Shown here in pieces: positions 7,178 through 12,350 of a stretch of 12,350 bases of DNA. The notes beneath the pieces are model-generated. The model was given only the letters and a program-made list of their open reading frames with translations. It had not been told where the DNA came from and did no database searches. Each line of letters starts with the position of its first letter. The first letter of the stretch is position 1. The DNA lies in the NCBI GenBank assembly GCA_012961565.1, contig DTZC01000028.1, positions 1-12,350 on the forward strand, read 5' to 3'. Position numbers and translations under genes: made by a program. The DNA comes from Dehalococcoidia bacterium (GTDB lineage: Bacteria > Chloroflexota > Dehalococcoidia > GIF9 > UBA5629).

Positions 7178-8427
7178 GATAGCTCCCTGGGGTCTGTGAT
7201 TTCTCCAGTTATAGCTGCCGCAGCAGCGGTAGCTGGGCTAGCTAGATATATTGAGGCATCCGGGTTGCCCATTCGACCTTTGAAATTGCGGTTTGCTGTG
7301 GATAGGCAGACTTCATTATCTCCGAGCACGCCTTGGTGAAGGCCGAAACAAGCGGCACATCCCGGTGGCAACAAGATTGCTCCGGCGGCAATCAATGTCT
7401 CTATGTAACCGGCTCTCAGGGCAGTGGTCAAGACCTGTTGTGATGCTGGAGCCACGAGCAATCTGACACTGGGATGGCATTTTTTGCTCTTGAGTATGCT
7501 AGCTGCCACAGCCAGGTCTTCAAGGCGCCCGTTAGTGCAGGTGCCGATAAATACCTGGTCGACTTTGGTGCCAGTGAGCATGCGTGCCGGTACCACACTA
7601 TCAACAGTGTGAGGTACAGCTACCATGGGTTCAAGTTCAGCGACATCGATGGCAACAGCCCGTTCATATTCAGCATCAACATCAGGATAGACAGCCTTGT
7701 ATTTATTAACTCTTCCTCGAGAAGTCAGATATCTACGTGTGACGCCATCGCTGGGGAAAATTCCGACCTTGGCTCCGGCTTCTACTGCCATATTGGCTAT
7801 GGTCAGGCGGTCTGAGATAGTCATGCGGGCAATAGTCCCGCCGTCGAACTCCAGTGCTTTGTAGGTGGCACCGTCAGCTTCCAGCGCGCCGATCAGATGG
7901 AGGACGAGGTCTTTAGCACCAACACGTCTGGGAAATCTTCCCTCGATGGTGATTTTGAAGCTCTCTGGCACACGGAACCACGTCTTGCCTAGAGCAAAAA
8001 CGATGGCAATGTCGCTGGAGCCCATACCGGTGGCAAATGCTCCCAAACCCCCGGCAGTAACCGTGTGAGAATCAGCGCCGACAATGATATCCCCAGGACT
8101 AGCAAACATTTCAGCAACCAGTTGATGACAAATGCCACAGCCACCTTCAAAAATCAGGCAGCCGGTTTCCTCGGCGAATCGGCGCAGAAATGTATGGTCA
8201 TTGGACAGCTGGCGATTTGGACTGGGCACAGCGTGGTCAAGGAAAAGAACAGTCCGTTGAGGATTGGCCAGACTGCTGTGTTTCATCTCCTTAAATTGTC
8301 TTATGGTCAACGGTCCGGTAGTGTCTTGCGCAAAAACCAAGTCTACCGGAGCAATAACAATGTCGCCGGCTCTGGCATCGGTCCCTGATTTTTCGCTTAA
8401 GATTTTCTCACTGAGGGTTTTCCCCAT
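7174..8427 (-). CDS. LeuC-type large subunit of an aconitase-like hydratase
   Basis: A 417-residue 4Fe-4S dehydratase subunit. The three cluster cysteines are visible: C297 in GTCTNGR, and C357 and C360 in PPGCAACFG. GADSHT (117-122) and EGGCGICHQ (94-101) are further conserved active-site segments. The length matches bacterial and archaeal-type LeuC/homoaconitase large subunits, far shorter than the single-chain AcnA or AcnB aconitases. It is translationally linked to the small subunit (ATGA overlap) and lies one gene before isocitrate dehydrogenase, so I infer aconitase activity. No isopropylmalate synthase or isopropylmalate dehydrogenase is nearby to support leucine synthesis. The ATG at 8427 is 6 bases after the previous stop and has an AAGGA site only 3 bases away, a tight spacing. 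Exact substrate is uncertain. Confidence 0.88.
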   Translation of the reverse strand: MGKTLSEKILSEKSGTDARAGDIVIAPVDLVFAQDTTGPLTIRQFKEMKHSSLANPQRTVLFLDHAVPSPNRQLSNDHTFLRRFAEETGCLIFEGGCGICHQLVAEMFASPGDIIVGADSHTVTAGGLGAFATGMGSSDIAIVFALGKTWFRVPESFKITIEGRFPRRVGAKDLVLHLIGALEADGATYKALEFDGGTIARMTISDRLTIANMAVEAGAKVGIFPSDGVTRRYLTSRGRVNKYKAVYPDVDAEYERAVAIDVAELEPMVAVPHTVDSVVPARMLTGTKVDQVFIGTCTNGRLEDLAVAASILKSKKCHPSVRLLVAPASQQVLTTALRAGYIETLIAAGAILLPPGCAACFGLHQGVLGDNEVCLSTANRNFKGRMGNPDASIYLASPATAAAAAITGEITDPRELS

Positions 8428-8433
8428 AAATCC

Positions 8434-10368
8434 TTAACCGATGATGGCGAGCACAGTACCTCCGCTTACTTTGTCGCCGGGTTTGAAGTTTATCGCTTTG
8501 ATTTTGCCATCAGCCGGGGCAACTATTTCATTCTCCATCTTCATAGCTTCGAGGATGACCACCGCTGTGCCTGCCTTTACCTCGTCACCTTCTTCAACCA
8601 GATAGCGGATAACTGTGCCCGGTATTGGTGCTAGCACCGGAGTTTCTCCGGCGGCGACAGCTGTCTTCGCTGGCGCTGGAGCTGCTTTAGTCTCTGCTGG
8701 TGGTGAGGGTGGTGCTTCCAGTTTTGGGGGTGCTGCTGGTGTCGGTGGTGCATGGCTGGGAGCTGGGGCAGATGGCACCGCTCCACCCACAGGCTCAATC
8801 TCGACCTTGTAATATTCATCCCCGATAAAAACATTGAATGTCCTGGTTGCAGGTCCCTTGACCGGTGCTTTTGTTTCAACCTTTTCTACCAGTTTGCCAG
8901 CCTTAGCCTTAGCGATGAGTTCTTCTTCCCGTTTTACATCTTCTAGGGTCTTTGGCTTGGTCTCCGGCGGTGGAGTTTCCAGACCGTATTTCCATCTCAG
9001 GAATCGCATTCCGGTGGTAGGATAAAGAGCGTAAATGAGCACATCGCCGATGTCTTTGGCAATATCTTTGGTCGCCTCCTTGGCTTTTTCCAATTCTGGC
9101 TCGAGGATATCAGCCGGTCGGCAGGTTATTGGCTTATCTCCCCGCTCATAGCCTTTAAGGACTATTTTCTGCACCTCCCTGTCAATCGGTGCTGGAGGTC
9201 TACCGTATAGACCGTAGACATAGTCTCTGACCTGACCGGATACCATCTTATATCTGCCAAAGAGGACGTTTTGCACTGCCTGAACGCCAACAATCTGACT
9301 GGTCGGAGTGACCAGGGGTGGGTATCCCAGTTCCTTGCGAGTGCGGGGAAGTTCAGCATAGACCTCGGACAGGCGGTCGAGGGCATCAGCTTCTTTTAAC
9401 TGGGCAATCATATTGCTGAACATGCCGCCGGGTATTTGGTGCCATAGCACACCGGTATCGATGACAGACATCTTGGTCATATCCAGGAAGTCTCTATACT
9501 TAGGTGCAATGGATTCAAAGTACTCGCCCAGTTTGAGGAGATGTTCCAGGTTGATCCCGGTATCTCTCGGGGTACCACTCAGAGCGACCACGATTGGCTC
9601 TACCGCTGGGTGAGAGGTACGCAGGGCAAAGGGGGCAATGCAGGTATCGACAAAATCAACACCTGCCTCAATAGCTTTGAGGTAACTCATGAATGCCATG
9701 CCGCTGGTGAAATGGCTGTGTAAATCTACCGGTATCTTGAGTGCCTGTTTTAAGGCTTTGATCAACTCGTAGGCGTCGTCTGGAGCTATGAGTCCCGCCA
9801 TGTCCTTTATGCACAGGCTGTCAGCTCCCATGTCCTGAATTATGAGCGCCTTTTTCACATAGTAGTCAATGTTATAGACAGGACCGCCGAGCTTTCGTTC
9901 AGTTAGTGAATAGCATAGGGCACCCTGAATATGTTTACCCTTCTCCTTGATGGCTTTGAACGCGGTGATGAAGTTGCGTTCGTCATTAACGGCATCAAAG
10001 ACGCGGAAGACATCGATGCCACAATCTGCTGCATGGTGACAAAAGGCAGTGACTACATCATCGGGGTAGTTACGGTAGCCGACCAGGTTCTGTCCCCGCA
10101 GCAGCATTTGTAATTTGGTATCGGGCATCAATCTCTTCAGAGTTCGAACCCTTTCCCAGGGGTCTTCATTGAGAAAACGGGTCATAACGTCAAAAGTAGC
10201 ACCGCCCCAGACCTCCATAGACCAGAACCCTGCTTTATTCATCTCGGGAGCGATGGGGTCCATGTCAGCAGTGCGCATGCGGGTAGCGAACAACGACTGG
10301 TGTCCATCACGGAAAGTCAAGTCAATGATTTTTAACGGGTTTTTGTTGCTCTCCTTATTTGGGCTCAT
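8434..10368 (-). CDS. Oxaloacetate/pyruvate carboxyltransferase with C-terminal biotin domain (OadA/PycB type)
   Basis: A 644-residue protein moving CO2 between biotin and pyruvate/oxaloacetate. The N-terminal HMGL-like barrel has TFRDGHQSLFATRMRT (18-33), with metal ligand D21. K189 in IKDMAG is the likely carbamylated Lys, and LHSHFTSG contains metal ligands H217 and H219. A conserved carboxylase domain follows, then a Pro/Ala-rich linker (about 535-575). The C-terminal biotinyl domain has AMKMEN with K610 as the biotinylated lysine. This is the usual layout of OadA, the pyruvate carboxylase B subunit and the fused 5S-1.3S parts of transcarboxylase. No biotin carboxylase (PycA/AccC) and no OadB sodium pump are in the window. 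The PccB-like gene upstream therefore points to a transcarboxylase, which is an inference. The ATG has AGGAGG 8 bases upstream. Confidence 0.94.
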   Translation of the reverse strand: MSPNKESNKNPLKIIDLTFRDGHQSLFATRMRTADMDPIAPEMNKAGFWSMEVWGGATFDVMTRFLNEDPWERVRTLKRLMPDTKLQMLLRGQNLVGYRNYPDDVVTAFCHHAADCGIDVFRVFDAVNDERNFITAFKAIKEKGKHIQGALCYSLTERKLGGPVYNIDYYVKKALIIQDMGADSLCIKDMAGLIAPDDAYELIKALKQALKIPVDLHSHFTSGMAFMSYLKAIEAGVDFVDTCIAPFALRTSHPAVEPIVVALSGTPRDTGINLEHLLKLGEYFESIAPKYRDFLDMTKMSVIDTGVLWHQIPGGMFSNMIAQLKEADALDRLSEVYAELPRTRKELGYPPLVTPTSQIVGVQAVQNVLFGRYKMVSGQVRDYVYGLYGRPPAPIDREVQKIVLKGYERGDKPITCRPADILEPELEKAKEATKDIAKDIGDVLIYALYPTTGMRFLRWKYGLETPPPETKPKTLEDVKREEELIAKAKAGKLVEKVETKAPVKGPATRTFNVFIGDEYYKVEIEPVGGAVPSAPAPSHAPPTPAAPPKLEAPPSPPAETKAAPAPAKTAVAAGETPVLAPIPGTVIRYLVEEGDEVKAGTAVVILEAMKMENEIVAPADGKIKAINFKPGDKVSGGTVLAIIG

Positions 10369-10376
10369 ATCTTATG

Positions 10377-10382
10377 CCTCCT
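10377..10382 (-). promoter_or_regulatory. Ribosome binding site of the biotin carboxyltransferase gene
   Basis: AGGAGG on the minus strand, 8 bases before the ATG at 10368, inside the longest gap of the operon (10369-10409, 41 bases). The gap holds no terminator-like hairpin that I can see, so the genes on both sides are probably cotranscribed. Confidence 0.7.
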
Positions 10383-10409
10383 TCGGTAAATACCGATTCT
10401 ACTAACTTT

Positions 10410-10595
10410 TCACTTGCTGGTCCTTTTCACCTGCCAGCGAACCCTGGCTCTCATTAATTCTTGGCGTCCGAAAAGCTGCCACGGACTGATTTGGGGGTAA
10501 GGCATTACTCTGGGAGCGACTGCTTTAGCCTGCGCTTCCTGTTCTAGATAAGCGTTAATCACTCCTACTATGGCGGCAACTACAGTTTTGTCCAT
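10410..10595 (-). CDS. Small subunit-like protein of a biotin-dependent decarboxylase/carboxyltransferase (MmdD/MmdE C-terminal type)
   Basis: A 61-residue soluble protein, MDKTVVAAIVGVINAYLE at its start, then a proline-containing middle, then SPWQLFGRQELMRARVRW near the end. This pattern, a VAAIxxxIxAYL helix followed by W-x-x-x-GR-x-x-x-M-x-x-R, resembles the C-terminal part of the delta subunit and the tiny epsilon subunit (MmdE) of sodium-pumping methylmalonyl-CoA decarboxylase, as I recall them. No membrane helix is present, unlike full-length OadG/MmdD. In that family the segment helps hold the carboxyltransferase subunits together, so a scaffold role between the PccB-like and OadA-like proteins is inferred. 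The ATG at 10595 is 13 bases after the previous stop with only a weak ribosome site. The frame is open to 10682, but that part overlaps the PccB-like gene and looks non-coding. Confidence 0.72.
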   Translation of the reverse strand: MDKTVVAAIVGVINAYLEQEAQAKAVAPRVMPYPQISPWQLFGRQELMRARVRWQVKRTSK

Positions 10596-10608
10596 TGTCA
10601 GTTGTTTC

Positions 10609-12159
10609 TCATAACGGAATATTGCCGTGCTTCTTGGGCGGGTTGGTATCCGTCTTGTTCTGGAGCATTTCCAGGGCTGCAATCACCTTGGGTCTTGTGC
10701 TTCTGGGGTCAATGATGTCGTCCAAGTAGCCTTTGCTGGCAGCTATATAGGGATTGGCGAATTTAGCCCGGTACTCGGCGGTCAGTTTTTGCCGCGTCTC
10801 TTCTGGATTCTCTGACTTATCTATGGCATCCTTGAAAACAATATTCACAGCTCCCTCGGGTCCCATCACCGCGATTTCGGCTGTGGGCCAGGCGTAGTTG
10901 ATGTCACCGCGTAGGCTTTTGCTACTCATGACCACAAAGGCGCCTCCATAAGCTTTGCGGGTGATAATGCTTATCTTGGGTACTGTGGCTTCGGCATAGG
11001 CATAAAGGAACTTGGCTCCGTGCCGGATAATGCCTCTATATTCCTGGACAGTACCTGGCATATAGCCGGGCACATCGACAAAAGTGATAAGCGGGATGTT
11101 GAAGCAGTCGCAGAAGCGGACGAACCTGGCTCCTTTGTCTGAGGCATCAACATCTATGACGCCGGCATACACTGAAGGCTGCTGGGCAACGATGCCCACG
11201 CTGCGTCCTCCCATCCGGGCAAAGCCGACGATGAGATTGCGGGCGAAGTGCTCATGTACCTCCATAAAATCGCCGTTGTCCACTATTCTCAGTATCACCT
11301 CTTTCATATCGTAGGTCTTGTTGGGGTCATCGGGGACGAGGTAAAGAAGCTCCTCATCCACGCGGTTGGGGTCATCGCCGCTATCTATGAAGGGCGGGTC
11401 TTCCATATTGTTTTGAGGCAGAAAGCCCAGCAAGCGGCGTATTGCCTCGAGGCATTGCTGCTCATTGTCAGCAACAAAGTGGCAGTTACCACTTTTGGTG
11501 GCATGGGTCATAGCGCCTCCCAGTTCCTCCAGAGTGACCTCTTCACCAGTGACCGCCTTAATCACCGCTGGTCCGGTGATGTACATCTGTCCGGAGTTTT
11601 TCACCATGAAGATAAAGTCGGTTATAGCAGGTGAATATACGGCACCGCCAGCACACGGTCCCATGACTACCGAAATCTGGGGGATGACACCTGAATAGAT
11701 GGTATTGCGCATGAAGATATCGCCGTAAGCTACCAGGCTGTCTACTCCTTCTTGAATGCGGGCGCCTCCGGAGTCAAGCAGACCAATTACCGGAGCGCCA
11801 GTTCTGGCTGCCAGGTCCATGGTCTTACAAATTTTTTCGGAGGCTACTTTTGATAGTGACCCCCCGAATACGGTGAAGTCCTGGGAATAGACGAAAGCGC
11901 TCCTGCCATTGATTTTACCATATCCAGTGACCACGGCATCGCAGAGAATCCTCTGTTTCTCCAGTCCGAAGTCGGTGCAGCGATGGAGAGCAAAAGGGTC
12001 CAGCTCCTCGAAACTGCCGGGGTCAAAGAGCAGTTGAATTCGTTCCCGGGCTGTTAACTTTCCCCGTTTGTGCTGGGCTTCGACGCGCTGCGCTCCGCCG
12101 CCGGCTAGCGCCTGCTCTCGTAGTTTGCTCAGTTCGCTAATCTTCTGTTCAATTCCCAT
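10609..12159 (-). CDS. Acyl-CoA carboxyltransferase beta subunit (PccB/MmdA/transcarboxylase 12S family)
   Basis: A 516-residue carboxyltransferase with two crotonase-like halves, transferring CO2 between biotin and an acyl-CoA, most likely propionyl-CoA/methylmalonyl-CoA. Seen directly are [13 protein letters not shown] (130-142), the oxyanion-hole segment [12 protein letters not shown] (167-178), [12 protein letters not shown] (362-373), [13 protein letters not shown] (402-414), and the C-terminal ending HGNIPL typical of this family. At the position where actinobacterial propionyl-CoA carboxylase has the specificity residue Asp (D422 of S. coelicolor PccB) this protein has V409, so acyl chain preference cannot be read off. 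It is the first gene of the operon. The ATG at 12159 has AAAGGA 7 bases upstream. Partner biotin is presumably on the OadA-like protein two genes downstream. Propionyl-CoA carboxylase with a distant AccC, or methylmalonyl-CoA decarboxylase, are alternatives. Confidence 0.94.
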   Translation of the reverse strand: MGIEQKISELSKLREQALAGGGAQRVEAQHKRGKLTARERIQLLFDPGSFEELDPFALHRCTDFGLEKQRILCDAVVTGYGKINGRSAFVYSQDFTVFGGSLSKVASEKICKTMDLAARTGAPVIGLLDSGGARIQEGVDSLVAYGDIFMRNTIYSGVIPQISVVMGPCAGGAVYSPAITDFIFMVKNSGQMYITGPAVIKAVTGEEVTLEELGGAMTHATKSGNCHFVADNEQQCLEAIRRLLGFLPQNNMEDPPFIDSGDDPNRVDEELLYLVPDDPNKTYDMKEVILRIVDNGDFMEVHEHFARNLIVGFARMGGRSVGIVAQQPSVYAGVIDVDASDKGARFVRFCDCFNIPLITFVDVPGYMPGTVQEYRGIIRHGAKFLYAYAEATVPKISIITRKAYGGAFVVMSSKSLRGDINYAWPTAEIAVMGPEGAVNIVFKDAIDKSENPEETRQKLTAEYRAKFANPYIAASKGYLDDIIDPRSTRPKVIAALEMLQNKTDTNPPKKHGNIPL

Positions 12160-12219
12160 CAGCCTGTCCTTTCTCTAGAAGGATTGCCAGTCTCAATCTC
12201 CTCACCGCCAGCTACCCAT

Positions 12220-12228
12220 ATTTTAGCA
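12220..12228 (-). promoter_or_regulatory. Possible extended -10 promoter element of the operon
   Basis: On the minus strand TGCTAAAAT matches an extended -10 box (TGnTATAAT) at five of six hexamer positions plus the TG. It lies about 60 bases before the ATG of the first gene. No convincing TTGACA-like -35 is seen 16-18 bases upstream, which is tolerated by extended -10 promoters. It is the only good candidate in the 190-base leader. Confidence 0.4.
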
Positions 12229-12286
12229 TATTTCCTTTATCGTTGGATAGGCGTGTAACTACCGAGACTGTTTGCTAATGTAGCTG

Positions 12287-12313
12287 TAAGGCTTTAGCCA
12301 GCCCTTATTTTTT
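12287..12313 (+). terminator. Hairpin followed by T run, terminator-like on the plus strand
   Basis: TAAGGCT (12287-12293) pairs with AGCcCTTA (12300-12307) with one bulged C and a 6-base loop, and is followed by six T (12308-12313). That is a weak intrinsic terminator for transcripts running rightwards. No plus-strand gene precedes it, so it may instead be part of a short interspersed palindrome. It is not a terminator in the operon's own direction. Confidence 0.25.
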
Positions 12314-12321
12314 GCTTGTAG

Positions 12322-12342
12322 CCCTGAGGTTTTAACCTCGGG
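12322..12342. repeat. Short palindrome of REP-like appearance
   Basis: CCCTGAGGT (12322-12330) and ACCTCGGG (12335-12342) form a stem (5 bp + 3 bp with one bulged base) around a 4-base TTTA loop. The core AGGTTTTAACC resembles AAGGCTTTAGCC in the hairpin 30 bases to the left. Together they look like two diverged copies of an extragenic palindromic unit. No T run follows in either direction. Confidence 0.4.
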
Positions 12343-12350
12343 AACTCGAC

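Larger units (their letters stand above)
12160..12350. other. Upstream non-coding region of the operon
   Basis: Between the first gene and the window edge I see no credible reading frame on either strand. The stretch holds the ribosome site of the first gene, the possible promoter at 12220-12228 and two small palindromes at 12287-12313 and 12322-12342. Confidence 0.6.

Noticed and set aside
8615..8812. Plus-strand Gly/Ala-rich open frame
   Set aside because: It is the antisense of the Pro/Ala-rich linker of the biotin carboxyltransferase. The composition explains the open frame and no ribosome site or family signature is seen.
10369..10409. Possible internal promoter or terminator in the longest gap of the operon
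   Set aside because: The 41 bases contain a good ribosome site but no stem with T run and no recognisable -10/-35 pair.
10596..10682. Upstream extension of the small MmdE-like gene
   Set aside because: It overlaps the end of the PccB-like gene and encodes a basic sequence ([14 protein letters not shown]) with no resemblance to the family. The ATG at 10595 gives a clean start.
11248..11634. Plus-strand 128-residue open frame inside the PccB-like gene
   Set aside because: It lies wholly antisense to a highly conserved gene with clear motifs and matches no family I recognise.

Overview
The window is a single uninterrupted block of 13 genes, all on the minus strand and read from right (about 12160) to left (past base 1). 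They encode a C4-dicarboxylate and partial TCA module. The widest gap between genes is 41 bases. Several neighbours overlap by 4 bases or abut directly, and some Shine-Dalgarno sequences sit inside the previous gene's stop codon. I read it as one translationally coupled operon whose left end is cut off.

In transcription order the layout is as follows. (1) A biotin-dependent carboxyltransferase set: a PccB/MmdA-type acyl-CoA carboxyltransferase (12159-10609), a 61-residue protein resembling the small MmdD/MmdE subunits of decarboxylases (10595-10410), and an OadA/PycB-type carboxyltransferase fused to a biotin carrier domain (10368-8434). (2) A two-subunit LeuCD-type hydratase, probably acting as aconitase (8427-7174 and 7177-6668). 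(3) Isocitrate dehydrogenase (6649-5570). (4) Malate dehydrogenase (5559-4630). (5) Class I fumarase alpha subunit (4622-3777). (6) Succinate dehydrogenase/fumarate reductase, in the order flavoprotein, two membrane anchors, iron-sulfur protein (3780-405). (7) The start of the fumarase beta subunit (386 to the left edge). About 190 bases upstream of the first gene contain a plausible extended -10 promoter and two small AGG-TTTA-CC hairpins.

Together the genes describe pyruvate <-> oxaloacetate <-> malate <-> fumarate <-> succinate, with a branch from citrate/isocitrate to 2-oxoglutarate. A PccB-like subunit next to an OadA-like subunit carrying its own biotin matches the 12S + 5S + 1.3S parts of propionibacterial transcarboxylase (methylmalonyl-CoA + pyruvate <-> propionyl-CoA + oxaloacetate). 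This suggests a methylmalonyl-CoA/Wood-Werkman type route that could run either towards propionate or towards propionate oxidation. The window has no citrate synthase, biotin carboxylase, decarboxylase membrane pump (OadB/MmdB), methylmalonyl-CoA mutase, 2-oxoacid oxidoreductase or succinyl-CoA synthetase.

The organism is most likely a bacterium of the Chloroflexota, perhaps a Dehalococcoidia relative. The basis is the LeuCD-type aconitase, single-chain IDH, LDH-like MDH and two-subunit fumarase in one cluster, an order I recall from Dehalococcoides, here enlarged by a complex II. This is an inference from gene order and protein style, not a database match. No mobile element, CRISPR array, tRNA or rRNA is visible.
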